DNA of 64,000 nt from Affinirhizobium straminoryzae. Lineage in GTDB: Bacteria > Pseudomonadota > Alphaproteobacteria > Rhizobiales > Rhizobiaceae. Below are positions 7,203 to 16,168 of the stretch, piece by piece (the stretch's first letter is position 1; the number at the start of each line of letters is the position of its first letter). The DNA is taken from positions 1-64,000 of the forward strand of contig NZ_VJMG01000036.1 in assembly GCF_007004135.1 (NCBI RefSeq), read 5' to 3'. The position numbers and the translations under genes are program-made. The notes below the pieces were generated by a model. The model worked only from the letters and a program-made list of their open reading frames with translations. It was not told where the DNA came from and did no database searches.

Positions 7203-8041
7203 TGCCGGATTACAAGCAGCTTTCCCTCTCGCAGATCCTGATCGGCCCGCGCCAGCGCCCGATCGACCGCGATTATGCCGCAGTGATCGGCGCCTCCATG
7301 AAGGAACACGGCCAGTTGCAGCCCATCGTGGTGCGCGCCACGCCGGCCGCCCAATGCCCTTACACGCTGGTGATCGGCGGCCATCGCTGCACCGGCGCCG
7401 AGATCCACGGCATCGAGATGCTCGATGCCATCGTGGTGAAAGCCAACAGCGCCGATGCGCAGATGCTGGAACTGGCGGAAAACCTGCACCGCCGGGATCT
7501 CTCGGTTCTCGACCGCGCCTATTTCGTGCAGGCGTACCGCGACCTTTGGGAGAGCAAGTACGGAAAAATTTCCCCGGGCAGAGAGAATAGCGACAAGCTG
7601 TCGCTATTCTCGGCAGAAGGGGCATCCTGCTACTCGCAGGCAGTCGCGGACAAATTAGGCCTGACGGTGCGTTCAGCCCAGCGGTTGAACAAAATCAGCA
7701 GCCAGCTTCACCCCGATCTCCGCGCCGTCCTGCAAACCTCTCCGGCCGCCGACAACCAGTCGCAGCTGCTGGCGCTCGCCAAGATGGAACCGCAGAAGCA
7801 GCGGCAGATGGCCGTGGCGCTGAAGGCGGAGCCGGATGTGAAGAAGGCGCTCGCCATCGTCGACCCCGCCCCGCGCCTGCCCAAGGCGCAGGCGGAACAG
7901 GCCCTGCTGCTCTCCCGCCTCGTCACCGCCTGGGAAGATGCCAGCGAAGAGACCCGCCGCCAGTTCCTCGAACATATCGGCATGGAAGGCAGCGCCGAGC
8001 TTTCGCAGCTGATGGCCGACCTGAAGAGCGAGGCCGCGTGA
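7202..8041 (+). CDS. ParB-like N-terminal-domain protein
   Basis: A 279-residue protein. The N-terminal 100 residues are a ParB/sulfiredoxin-type domain, with VIGGHRCTGA (box II-like) and ELAENLHRRDLSVLDRA (box III-like). A central HTH follows (SQAVADKLGLTVRSAQRLNK). There is no partner ParA, so plasmid-type partition is unlikely. ParB-like CTPase/nuclease-fold proteins are frequent in early operons of transposable phages, possibly in DNA organisation during transposition. Coupled to both neighbours by start/stop overlaps. Confidence 0.8.
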   Translation: MPDYKQLSLSQILIGPRQRPIDRDYAAVIGASMKEHGQLQPIVVRATPAAQCPYTLVIGGHRCTGAEIHGIEMLDAIVVKANSADAQMLELAENLHRRDLSVLDRAYFVQAYRDLWESKYGKISPGRENSDKLSLFSAEGASCYSQAVADKLGLTVRSAQRLNKISSQLHPDLRAVLQTSPAADNQSQLLALAKMEPQKQRQMAVALKAEPDVKKALAIVDPAPRLPKAQAEQALLLSRLVTAWEDASEETRRQFLEHIGMEGSAELSQLMADLKSEAA

Positions 8042-8499
8042 TGAGCAAGAACCCCGCGCAACTCGATTTCTTCCTGGAACCGCTGTTTCCGGTGCGCTCG
8101 CCGGTCACCACGATCGACCTCGACCGCTTCCGCGCCCGCCTGAAGCGGGAAATGGCCCGTGCCATCCGCGAATGCCCGCATTCCCGCGAAGTGATTGCCG
8201 CCCGCATGGCGCATTATCTCGGCCTGCCCAACCTCTCGAAGATGACGCTCGATGCCTATACGGCCGAGAGCAAGGCAACGCATGATGTGAGCCTCGTGCG
8301 CTTCAAGGCCTTCGTGCGCGCCACCGGCGCCGTCTGGCTGTGGGATTTCGTCGTCTCGGAAGATGGCCTGACCCTGCTCGAAGGCGACGAGGCGCGGCTT
8401 GCCGAGATCGCCCGCCTGCAACAGGAACAGCGCGAACTGCAGCAGCGCCTGAAGACGCTGCGCGCCACGCCGATCAACATCAAGCGGCGGGGGCTGTGA
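8041..8499 (+). CDS. Early phage protein of unknown function, 152 aa
   Basis: ATG 8041 overlaps the preceding stop; its own stop overlaps the transposase start. The N-terminal DFFLEPLFPV is followed by a mostly helical region; the C-terminal third (LAEIARLQQEQRELQQRL) predicts a short coiled coil and ends basic (NIKRRGL). No family recognised. Its place immediately before MuA suggests a role in transposition control, but that is only positional. Confidence 0.7.
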   Translation: MSKNPAQLDFFLEPLFPVRSPVTTIDLDRFRARLKREMARAIRECPHSREVIAARMAHYLGLPNLSKMTLDAYTAESKATHDVSLVRFKAFVRATGAVWLWDFVVSEDGLTLLEGDEARLAEIARLQQEQRELQQRLKTLRATPINIKRRGL

Positions 8500-10502
8500 T
8501 GGCGGGCAAGCGTTCCTCCAAATTGCAGATGCCGAAGGTGGAGAAGGAATTCTATTCCGTCGCCGAACTGGCCGAAGCCAACCTGCCGGGCCTGCCGCGC
8601 GATATGTCCGCCATCGACAAGATCGCCCGCGCCCGCTGGCGCGGCGACGAGCGGCTGGCGCGCCGCGTGCCCGGCAAGACAAAACCCGTCTGGGAATATC
8701 ACTATTCCCTTCTGCCGCAGATCGCCCAGACGCGGCTGCTCGTGGTGCACACAGGCCCCGCCAATGACGACCGCAACCTGAACCGCGAACGCAAATCCAA
8801 GCTGTGGGCCGAGTATGAGGCGCTTTCCGCCGAACAGAAAATCATCTGTGAAGCGCGTTTGAAGGCCCTTCAAATCGCCGAGGATCTGGAACGCGGCGGC
8901 ATGCTGGCGGTCGCTTCGATCACCATGGCCTGCCGGCGCGCCGGCGTGACCAAATCCGCCTTCTACGAATGGCGCAAGCAGGTGGAAGGCCATGACCGGG
9001 AAGATTGGCTGGCGGCGCTTGCCCCGTCCTACCGCACCGACAGCCGCTGGGCCGAATGCCACGAGGAGGCCTGGGACGTTCTGAAAAGCGATTACCTGCG
9101 CCCGGAACGACCGACCTTTTCCGCCTGCTATCGCCGCATGGTGAAGCTCGCAAAGGCAAAGAAGTGGCATCCCATCCCGACCGAACGGGCGCTGCGCCGC
9201 CGCTTCGACCATGAAGTGCCGGAAGCCGTGCAGGTTCTGGCGCGCCAGGGCAAGGAAAAGGCAAAGTTCCTCTTTCCCTCCCAGCGCCGCACCCGCTCCC
9301 ATCTGCACGCCATGCAGGCCGTCAACATGGACGGGCATCGCTTCGACGTCTTCGTGGAATTCCCGGACGGCCGCATCGACCGCATCCACCTCATCGCCCT
9401 GCAGGATCTCTATTCAGGCAAGTTCGTTGCCTGGCGCCTCTCCGACAGCGAGAACAAGGATGCGGTGCGGCTCGTCATCGGCGACATGGTCGAGAACTTC
9501 GGCATCCCGGACCAGATCACGCTCGACAACGGCCGTGCCTTCACCAGCAAGTGGCTGACGGGCGGCGCCAAGACCCGCTATCGCTTCAAGATCCGCGACG
9601 AGGATCCGAAGGGCCTGCTGGTCACGCTCGGCATCGAACTGCAGTTCACCAAGCCCTATTCCGGCCAGTCGAAGCCGATCGAACGCGCCTTCCTCGACCT
9701 CACCGACACCATCGCCCGCCATCCGGTCTGCGCCGGCGCCTATACCGGCAACAAGCCCGATGCGAAGCCGGAAAACTACCGGACGAAGGCCGTTCCGCTC
9801 GCCACCTTCGTGGATCTGGTGAACCGGGAAATCGCCGAACACAACGCCCGGCCGGGCCGCACCGGCGGCAACTGCAACGGCCGCAGCTTTGACGAAACCT
9901 TCAACCAGAGCATGGCCGAACCGGGCACGGTCGTGCGGTATGCCACCGCCGCGCAACGTTCCCTCTGGCTGCTGGCCGCCGAAGGCATCACCGCCCGCAA
10001 GCCGGACGGCCATATCGAACTGCACCGCAATCGATACTGGGCGCCGGCGCTCACCGGCTATGTCGGCAAGAAGGTCGTCGTGCGCTTCGATCCGGACCGG
10101 CTGCACCAGAGCATCAAGGTCTATGACCTGAACAATGTTCTGATCTGCGATGCCGCCTGCCTGGACGACACCGGCTTCCATGACACCGTGGCGGCGCGCC
10201 AGCACGCCCGCACGAAGAAGGATCTGGAGAAGGCGCTCGCCGCTGAACGCGACGCGCATGTCCGCCTGAAGGCACAGGACCTTGCAGACCTCTACACGCG
10301 GGCCGAACGCGCGGCCGAGCCGCCAGCGCCAAAGCCGAAACCGCCCCGCGTGACCCGCATCGCCCGCAGCAATGTGGCGCCCAAGCCGGCGCCGCTGATG
10401 GAAGACCGTGAGGTCGAAGACAGCTTTTCCCGCGCGCTTTCCCTGATTTCCGGGACGCCTGCGGTCATCCCATTCCCGCAAGGGGATCGGTCCCGGAAGT
10501 AG
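8499..10502 (+). CDS. MuA-like DDE transposase
   Basis: A 667-residue protein, close to the 663 of MuA. The N-terminal Mu-type DNA-binding part has FYSVAELAEANLPGLPRD. The rve/RNase H core carries D278 (VNMDGHRFD), D343 (TLDNGRAF) and E395 (SKPIERAF), spaced 65 and 52 residues apart, near MuA's spacing. A Mu-type beta-barrel and a basic C-terminal tail follow (about 590-667), the latter expected to contact MuB. It catalyses 3'-end nicking and strand transfer, both for integration and for replicative transposition. It is intact, with no frameshift. Confidence 0.95.
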   Translation: MAGKRSSKLQMPKVEKEFYSVAELAEANLPGLPRDMSAIDKIARARWRGDERLARRVPGKTKPVWEYHYSLLPQIAQTRLLVVHTGPANDDRNLNRERKSKLWAEYEALSAEQKIICEARLKALQIAEDLERGGMLAVASITMACRRAGVTKSAFYEWRKQVEGHDREDWLAALAPSYRTDSRWAECHEEAWDVLKSDYLRPERPTFSACYRRMVKLAKAKKWHPIPTERALRRRFDHEVPEAVQVLARQGKEKAKFLFPSQRRTRSHLHAMQAVNMDGHRFDVFVEFPDGRIDRIHLIALQDLYSGKFVAWRLSDSENKDAVRLVIGDMVENFGIPDQITLDNGRAFTSKWLTGGAKTRYRFKIRDEDPKGLLVTLGIELQFTKPYSGQSKPIERAFLDLTDTIARHPVCAGAYTGNKPDAKPENYRTKAVPLATFVDLVNREIAEHNARPGRTGGNCNGRSFDETFNQSMAEPGTVVRYATAAQRSLWLLAAEGITARKPDGHIELHRNRYWAPALTGYVGKKVVVRFDPDRLHQSIKVYDLNNVLICDAACLDDTGFHDTVAARQHARTKKDLEKALAAERDAHVRLKAQDLADLYTRAERAAEPPAPKPKPPRVTRIARSNVAPKPAPLMEDREVEDSFSRALSLISGTPAVIPFPQGDRSRK

Positions 10503-10551
10503 TGCGTCGGGACCGCATAGCAGAGCCGTGAAGTACCGAGTCCGGTTCCAC

Positions 10552-10578
10552 AAAAAAATGGGCGGGGAAACCCGCCCA
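10552..10578 (-). terminator. Hairpin with U-run on the minus strand between transposase and MuB genes
   Basis: Perfect 8-bp stem TGGGCGGG/CCCGCCCA (10559-10566/10571-10578) with a GAAA loop in the rightward strand. On the minus strand it is directly followed by seven U (10558-10552), i.e. a classic intrinsic terminator for antisense transcripts. In the rightward transcript no U-run follows, so the operon should read through. Confidence 0.6.
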
Positions 10579-10621
10579 CTCAAAACGCCCCTCGCGGGGC
10601 TCACACAAACGGAACCTTCGC

Positions 10622-11641
10622 ATGAACAAGCATATCGACGCAAGACCTTTTACTGGCTGGGAACAGCCCGAACCCGACAGCGCCTTCCTTGAGAAGCATG
10701 CCGACGACATCGACGAGTGGCGCCAGATCCGCGGCCAGGTGGTCGAGATCGCCATCGCCAACAGCTGGTCGAAGGCGGAAGTCACCCGCCGCAGCGGCAT
10801 GAAGGAAGGCACCTTCTCCCAATGGTTCTCCGGCACCTATCTCGGCCGCCTGGACAACATGAACCGCCAGATGCGGTCATGGGTCTCGGCCGTGGTCGAG
10901 GCCGCCGCCATGCCGGCCATCCCCTCCTCGCCAACCTTCATCAAGACCCGCATCGCGGCCGAGATCGCCCACACCCTGCAATGGGCGCAGCTGACGGCCG
11001 ATCTGGTCATCATCACCGTGGCCGCCGGCAACGGAAAAACCTGCACCTGCCGGCACTACAAGGCCACCCATCCGAACGTCTTCCACGCCACGATCAGCCC
11101 CCACACCAAGACCGTTCACGGCATGCTGGTCGAACTGGCGGCCGAACTCGGTATCCACGAAAACAACCCGGCCCGCCTTACCCGCGCCATCGGCGCCAAG
11201 CTCGGCCGCACCGGCGGCGGCTCGCTGCTGATCGTGGACGAGGCCCAGAACCTTGTCGACGATGCGATCAACCAGCTGCGGCATTTCTCCGACATCAACC
11301 AGTGCGGCATCGCGCTGGTCGGCAATGAGGAGGTTTATTCCCGCTTCGTCGCCCAGGTGAAGGGGCGTTCCTACGCCCAGCTGAAGCGCCGCGTCAGCAA
11401 GCACCTCAAGCGCCAGAAGCCCTACACGGAGGATATTGCGGCCTACATCCGCGCCTGGGGCGTCACCGACCCGGACAGCGTCAAGCTGTTGACGGGCATC
11501 GGCCTCAAGGCCGGCGCGCTCGGGCAGATCGAGAAGACCATGAAGCTCGCGACGATGTTTGCCATGGGCGACGACCGGGAGGTGACGGTGCGCGACATCG
11601 AGGCCGCCTGGAAGAACCGCGACATCGAGGACATGGCATGA
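10622..11641 (+). CDS. MuB-like AAA+ ATPase, target-DNA activator
   Basis: A 339-residue protein. An N-terminal HTH (EVTRRSGMKEGTFSQWFSG, about 53-71) is followed by the ATPase: Walker A AAGNGKT (134-140) and Walker B LLIVDEAQ (D206/E207). The C-terminal part resembles the MuB DNA-binding domain. MuB-type proteins coat target DNA, give target immunity and stimulate MuA. It lies 119 bp after the transposase gene, separated by the hairpin at 10559-10578. Confidence 0.92.
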   Translation: MNKHIDARPFTGWEQPEPDSAFLEKHADDIDEWRQIRGQVVEIAIANSWSKAEVTRRSGMKEGTFSQWFSGTYLGRLDNMNRQMRSWVSAVVEAAAMPAIPSSPTFIKTRIAAEIAHTLQWAQLTADLVIITVAAGNGKTCTCRHYKATHPNVFHATISPHTKTVHGMLVELAAELGIHENNPARLTRAIGAKLGRTGGGSLLIVDEAQNLVDDAINQLRHFSDINQCGIALVGNEEVYSRFVAQVKGRSYAQLKRRVSKHLKRQKPYTEDIAAYIRAWGVTDPDSVKLLTGIGLKAGALGQIEKTMKLATMFAMGDDREVTVRDIEAAWKNRDIEDMA

Positions 11642-11940
11642 TGTCGGCGCCGTCTCTCACCCACGAACTCGATCTGCTGAAGCGCCAATTCCAGCCCTTC
11701 ACCAAGACCGGCCTCAGCCTGAACGGCGGCGAGGTGAAGCGCCTGACCGGCCGGTTGAACCTTCTCATCCGCCTTTCCCGCAGCCTGGAGACGGAACTTT
11801 CCATCCACCGGCTGGCAGAAGACGGCCGCGCCCAGGCGGACGCCCTGGAACAGGTGACCACCGACATCGCCGGCGATCTCATCCTCGCCGCCGAAGGCAA
11901 TGTCGTTCGTCCGGATTTCACGAAGGGAAGCCGCAAATGA
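11638..11940 (+). CDS. Early phage protein of unknown function, 100 aa
   Basis: Starts in an ATGA overlap with the MuB stop. It is mainly helical, with a repeated pattern of basic and leucine residues (LNLLIRLSRSLETELSIHRL). No family recognised. It shares a short motif logic with the next gene (GLSLNGGEVKRLTGRLN versus GLRLSSEDTAALVRQLN), so the two may be a diverged tandem pair. Confidence 0.65.
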   Translation: MMSAPSLTHELDLLKRQFQPFTKTGLSLNGGEVKRLTGRLNLLIRLSRSLETELSIHRLAEDGRAQADALEQVTTDIAGDLILAAEGNVVRPDFTKGSRK

Positions 11941-12176
11941 TCTCGGCCATTCAGGAACTCACAGCGATCCGCGACCGGATCAAGCCGGCCATCCATGGCG
12001 GCCTGCGGCTCTCCAGCGAAGACACCGCCGCCCTCGTCCGCCAACTGAACACCACGATCGAACTGGTGCGCGAAACCGAAGACGAGAAGCGGATCATCGA
12101 GCTTGCCCTGCAGGCCCGCCATGTCGGCCGCCCTCGCCTGCAGCTCGTCCGCCAGACCGGAGCGCCGCCGGCATGA
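11937..12176 (+). CDS. Early phage protein of unknown function, 79 aa
   Basis: Starts in an ATGA overlap with the previous stop. A helical protein with RIKPAIHGGLRLSSEDTAAL near the N-terminus, similar in plan to the preceding protein. Its stop overlaps a possible in-frame upstream start of the DUF3164 gene. Function unknown. Confidence 0.65.
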   Translation: MISAIQELTAIRDRIKPAIHGGLRLSSEDTAALVRQLNTTIELVRETEDEKRIIELALQARHVGRPRLQLVRQTGAPPA

Positions 12177-12223
12177 CCGGACGGCCGCCCCAAGCCCTTC
12201 AGACCGAACAGAAAGACAGCCCC

Positions 12224-12874
12224 ATGACCCCGAACCTCGACACCGCCAACGACGACGGCATCATCACCTTCAACGGCCGCCAGTACATGCCGGACGCCAA
12301 GGGCAAGCTGACGCCCCTCGACATGCTGAAGCCGCAGCACCGGCTGGAAGACCAGACCGTGCGCAAGATCATGAAGTTCGCGCTGGACCTCAACGCCCAG
12401 ATCCGGCGCTTCCGCGACCACACCATGGTCGACCTCGGCACCTTCGACGCCCTGCTGGAAGAGGAATACGGCGCCCGCATCGGCGGCGCCAAGGGCAACC
12501 GCACCTATCAGACCATTGACGGGCTGATGCGCGTCCAGGTGCAGGTGGCCGATCTCATCGACTTCGGCCCGGAACTGCAGGTGGCCAAGAAGCTCGTCGA
12601 CGAATGCCTGAATGAATGGTCGGCCGACAGCCGACCGGAAATCCAGACGCTGGTCAGCGATGCCTTCGACACCGACAAGGAAGGCAAGATCAACCGCTCG
12701 AAGATCTTCATGCTGCTGCGCCAGTCGATCGAGGACGACCGCTGGAAACGCGCCATGGACGCCATTCGCGACGCCATGCGGGTGACCGGTTCAAAGGAAT
12801 ATGTGCGCTTCTATCTGCGCGACCAGCCGGACGCCGGCTGGCAGGCGGTTACCATCGATCTGGCGAGGGCGTGA
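12224..12874 (+). CDS. DUF3164 family protein (Mu-like early gene)
   Basis: A 216-residue protein starting MTPNLDTANDDG; an earlier in-frame ATG at 12173, overlapping the previous stop, is also possible. DUF3164 hallmarks are KFALDLNAQIRRFRDHTMVD and GGAKGNRTYQTIDGLMRVQV. Members sit in the early regions of Mu-like phages; their biochemical role is not established. It is the last rightward gene before the antisense insertion at 12893-14122. Confidence 0.85.
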   Translation: MTPNLDTANDDGIITFNGRQYMPDAKGKLTPLDMLKPQHRLEDQTVRKIMKFALDLNAQIRRFRDHTMVDLGTFDALLEEEYGARIGGAKGNRTYQTIDGLMRVQVQVADLIDFGPELQVAKKLVDECLNEWSADSRPEIQTLVSDAFDTDKEGKINRSKIFMLLRQSIEDDRWKRAMDAIRDAMRVTGSKEYVRFYLRDQPDAGWQAVTIDLARA

Positions 12875-12892
12875 AGGCTGGCCATGAAACAT

Positions 12893-14122
12893 TCACTTTC
12901 CAATAGCCTTGTCCATCAGTTCCGTGAAATTCGGCGGTTCGACATTATCCGGGCCTTGCCCAGGAGATGGCCTAAAGAGGGCAGCGAGCATCAAAGCTCG
13001 GTCCTCTTTAACTGCCGCCTGCTTCTCGATGAGATGAAAATAAGTGTCCATCATAGTGTGACGCTGCCGGGCATCATCGAGCAGCAACAAAGAACGCGAA
13101 TTAAAACGGACCACCAGTCGTACCACCCAGACATAAAGCAAAATGGGCAGGGTGACGACGACCAGTCGGCTGATGGCAGCGAGCGCCAGCTGAGTGTCTG
13201 TGGGATTAGGCGGCAGTCCTTGCATGCTTGCTTCGCTGATGTGACGCAGGACGCTCAGCGTTACATCCAATTGCCACAGCGCCAGCGCAGGCACCATAAG
13301 CAACAGGATTCCGAGCAGCATCGCAGATCCAATGAATGCCCTGCGGGCGGCAGTCGCTCGTTCATCCCACAACGTTTTTGCCGAGATGGTCGCAAGCCCC
13401 TCCTGCAGCGCCACCAAACGAAAGTCTGCAGCCAATACATTTTGCTCGATCCCCGAAGAGGCTTGCTCAAAGTGAGCGGTAGCAATGTGCACTTTTGCCT
13501 CAATTTCGCCCAGCATAGCTTTGGCTGTAGCGGTGAGTTTCAAAGCTTCGTTGCCCGCTGCTTGCAACTCGATCACTGTGTCGCTGACCTGCTGCACTTT
13601 CGCATTCAAAGATCCAGCGCCCGTTTCGAGGAACTCGGCGTATTTGGCTTGGACTTCTTCGGCTCGCTCAAGGGCTCCAGGAAATCCCAGGTCAAACTGA
13701 CGCCACACAGAATAACTTATAAATTCAATTTCAAGTTGGGCATATCGGGGTTCAATGGACGTCTGAACTCGCTGCGTCTCGTAAATGTAGCCTGCCGTCA
13801 ACGCAGTGACAGCCTCAGGGAAATCGTCCTGGCCGGCCAATTTTGTCAGCATTTCTCTGACATTCTTGGGATCCATTGCCGGCAGAACATTCCGAAGGGA
13901 AAATTGGCTGTCACTAAACGCGTTAGATACATCAGCCGCAGCTTTCTCCAAGGCACTAATAACTTGGATCGGTACTTTGTCATTTCCTGCAGCGGCAAAC
14001 TGTCGAATTTGCGCACCGATTTCAATCTGCTCGTCGGCGAATTTACGAGTTTCCAGTTCGCGACGGCCAACAATCCGGGCCCTGAACCCTGTCCGCAGTA
14101 TCTCGTAAATACTCTTATTCAT
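12893..14122 (-). CDS. DUF6161-type coiled-coil membrane protein, antisense moron in the early operon
   Basis: A 409-residue protein; ATG 14122 is preceded by GAAGGG. Residues about 1-260 are helical and soluble, with long heptad-like stretches. Two membrane segments follow (AMLLGILLLMVPALALW about 272-288, and VVVTLPILLYVWVVRLVV about 322-339). The cytoplasmic tail LLLDDARQRHTMMDTYFHLI and MLAALFRPSPGQ fits the DUF6161 C-terminus as I remember it. It points against all neighbours, is AT-richer, and separates DUF3164 from gemA, which are otherwise close in Mu-like phages. This is the layout of a lysogeny-expressed moron, possibly for superinfection exclusion (inference). Confidence 0.75.
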   Translation of the reverse strand: MNKSIYEILRTGFRARIVGRRELETRKFADEQIEIGAQIRQFAAAGNDKVPIQVISALEKAAADVSNAFSDSQFSLRNVLPAMDPKNVREMLTKLAGQDDFPEAVTALTAGYIYETQRVQTSIEPRYAQLEIEFISYSVWRQFDLGFPGALERAEEVQAKYAEFLETGAGSLNAKVQQVSDTVIELQAAGNEALKLTATAKAMLGEIEAKVHIATAHFEQASSGIEQNVLAADFRLVALQEGLATISAKTLWDERATAARRAFIGSAMLLGILLLMVPALALWQLDVTLSVLRHISEASMQGLPPNPTDTQLALAAISRLVVVTLPILLYVWVVRLVVRFNSRSLLLLDDARQRHTMMDTYFHLIEKQAAVKEDRALMLAALFRPSPGQGPDNVEPPNFTELMDKAIGK

Positions 14123-14214
14123 AATACGCTACCCTTCACAGAATCTTCTGCGAAAAGCTGCCTGATAGATGCGTTAGATGCAAATGTCGAAGCTGATAAA
14201 TCGAGGGCTGCCGC

Positions 14215-14862
14215 ATGACCTCCTCCCTCGCCTCTCTCCACATCGCAAAGAAACAGTTCGGCCTGGACGACGAAACCTACCGGGCCAAGCTCGCCCACAT
14301 CACCGGCAAGACCTCTGCCCGCGACATGACCGAGGCCGAGCGGCAGACGGTCCTTTCCGCCTTCCACAACGAAGGCTTCACGCCGCCGGCGGGGAAACCG
14401 TCCAAGGTCCTCGTCGGCCGGTATGCCAAAAAACTGCAGGCGCTCTGGATCGCGGCCCATAACCTTGACCTGGTGCGCGACCGGCGGGACGCGGCGCTGC
14501 TCGCCTTCGTCAAGCGACAGACCGGCATCGATCACACCCGCTTCCTCCATTACGCCGATGATGCGGCCAAGGTGATCGAGGCGCTGAAGGGCTGGCTGAA
14601 ACGTGAGGCCAGCGTGATGTATGGCAACACCAACGGCCAGGACTGGCTGCGGCTCGACGGCGCCAAGGTCGCCTGGGCGCAATGGCGCATCCTGCACCCG
14701 AAGGCCACCCTGCTCGATCGGGGCGGCTTCGACACGGAGGTCTTCAGCCATTCGGCTACCAAGGGCATGCTGACACAACTGACGGCCAAGGACTGGCAGA
14801 GCGTCAACAATGCCTTCGGCCGCCGCATCCGGGCACGGCGCACGGATGAGGCCGCGTCATGA
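14215..14862 (+). CDS. gemA: GemA-like regulatory protein (DUF1018, Mu gp16)
   Basis: A 215-residue protein. The N-terminal HIAKKQFGLDDETYRAKL and the later VLVGRYAKKLQALWIA are characteristic of the gp16/GemA family. In Mu, GemA alters host gene expression and gyrase-dependent processes in the middle period. The stop overlaps the Mor-like start (ATGA at 14859), as in Mu where gemA and mor overlap. Confidence 0.88.
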   Translation: MTSSLASLHIAKKQFGLDDETYRAKLAHITGKTSARDMTEAERQTVLSAFHNEGFTPPAGKPSKVLVGRYAKKLQALWIAAHNLDLVRDRRDAALLAFVKRQTGIDHTRFLHYADDAAKVIEALKGWLKREASVMYGNTNGQDWLRLDGAKVAWAQWRILHPKATLLDRGGFDTEVFSHSATKGMLTQLTAKDWQSVNNAFGRRIRARRTDEAAS

Positions 14863-15245
14863 GCCGGACCACCACCGAAGGCGGCACGCGCGAAATCCGC
14901 GTGCCCGCCCATATCCAGCCCTATGTGACGGCCGTCGGCATCGAGAAGACCGTGCGTTTCCTGCTGGCCTTCGGTGGTTCCTACGTCTACCTCTCGACCC
15001 GTCCGCAGGACCGTTCGGCCGTGGCGAAGGAACTCGGCAAGGAGGCCGCCATCGCGCTGGCCGAACAGGCGGGCGTCGGAAGCGCGCGCGTGCCCACCGG
15101 CAAACCCTTTATCGCCGCGCATCTGCGGTATAATAAACAGCTGACGGTCAACGAGATTGCCCGCCGCCTGCATGTCACCGACGTGACCGTGCGCAAATGG
15201 CTGGCGGATGGCGAAGCCCGGCAGCTGGACCTCTTCGGCCCCTGA
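14859..15245 (+). CDS. mor: Mor-like middle transcription activator
   Basis: A 128-residue protein. The central strand-loop part, TVRFLLAFGGSYVYLSTRP, is followed by a C-terminal HTH (LTVNEIARRLHVTDVTVRKWL), the arrangement of the Mor/C family. No separate C activator gene is seen, so this protein may drive the late genes directly. The 84 bp between it and the endolysin gene is the obvious place for a Mor-dependent promoter. Confidence 0.8.
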   Translation: MSRTTTEGGTREIRVPAHIQPYVTAVGIEKTVRFLLAFGGSYVYLSTRPQDRSAVAKELGKEAAIALAEQAGVGSARVPTGKPFIAAHLRYNKQLTVNEIARRLHVTDVTVRKWLADGEARQLDLFGP

Positions 15246-15329
15246 CCCGCAAGCCGTAGCGGCTGTTTTGAAATCCCCGCGCACGCGACATTCGCTCCGA
15301 CCCGCCACACCGGCGACCGGAGCTTTTTC

Positions 15330-16163
15330 ATGTCTGATGCCAGCCTCCCGCATGCGCTCACCCTGCAGACCTTCCTGGCGATTGCCGGCCCCGTGCCGTC
15401 CAACCGGCGCAACAGCCAGGAGGTAAACGCCTCTATCCTGCGGCTGGCTTTGCCGCCGCTGATGGACACCTACGAGATTGACCGGCCGCTCCGCGTCGCG
15501 CATTTCCTCGCCCAGCTGGCGCATGAAAGCGACAGCTTCTCGACCTTCGAGGAATATGCGAGCGGCGCGGCCTATGAGGGGCGCGATGATCTCGGCAATA
15601 CCCGGCCGGGCGACGGCAAGCGCTTCAAGGGACGCGGCCCGATCCAGCTGACGGGGCGTGCCAACTACCGCGCCTTTACCGGCTGGCTGCGTCGCCAGCT
15701 TCCGGGCAGCACGCCGGATTTCGAGGAGAAGCCGGAACAGGTGCTGGATGACCAGTGGGTGCCCTGGTCGGCGGTCTACTTCTGGGTCGACAAGAACCTG
15801 AACCGCTATGCCGACCGTGACGATGTGCTGGCAATTACCCGCATCATCAATGGCGGACGCAACGGCCTGGACGATCGCAAGGCAAAGCTTGCCCGCGCCA
15901 AGGCGGCCATCGCCGCGCTGCAGGCAGCCCAGACCCGGACGCCGGATCGCGGGCTGTTTCCGGTCCTGCATCGCGGGCTGATGAATGACGGCAATGTCGA
16001 GCGGCTGCAGTTCTTCCTGCGCAAGCAGGGCGCAGAGGTTGCCGTGGATGGCGATTTCGGCCCGGCGACGGAACTGGCGGTCAAGACCTTCCAGGCGCGC
16101 CGGGGCATCGTCCCGACCGGCATCGTTTCGCCCGACACCTGGTCGGCGCTGGCAGGGGAATGA
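15330..16163 (+). CDS. Endolysin: GH19-type muramidase/chitinase fold plus peptidoglycan-binding domain
   Basis: A 277-residue protein. Residues about 10-190 are GH19-like, with AHFLAQLAHESDSFSTFEEY (catalytic Glu region) and KRFKGRGPIQLTGRANY. The C-terminal 70 residues are a PG_binding_1 repeat (VERLQFFLRKQG, VDGDFGPATELAVKTFQARR). No signal peptide, so release would need the holin. It is the first gene of the late lysis cassette. The usual order for such enzymes has the binding domain at either end. Confidence 0.9.
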   Translation: MSDASLPHALTLQTFLAIAGPVPSNRRNSQEVNASILRLALPPLMDTYEIDRPLRVAHFLAQLAHESDSFSTFEEYASGAAYEGRDDLGNTRPGDGKRFKGRGPIQLTGRANYRAFTGWLRRQLPGSTPDFEEKPEQVLDDQWVPWSAVYFWVDKNLNRYADRDDVLAITRIINGGRNGLDDRKAKLARAKAAIAALQAAQTRTPDRGLFPVLHRGLMNDGNVERLQFFLRKQGAEVAVDGDFGPATELAVKTFQARRGIVPTGIVSPDTWSALAGE

Positions 16164-16168
16164 GGCCG

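Noticed and set aside
12884-14218. A 444-codon rightward frame opposite the DUF6161-type gene
   Set aside because: The leftward reading has a ribosome binding site, two clean membrane segments and a family-like C-terminus; the rightward one has none of these.
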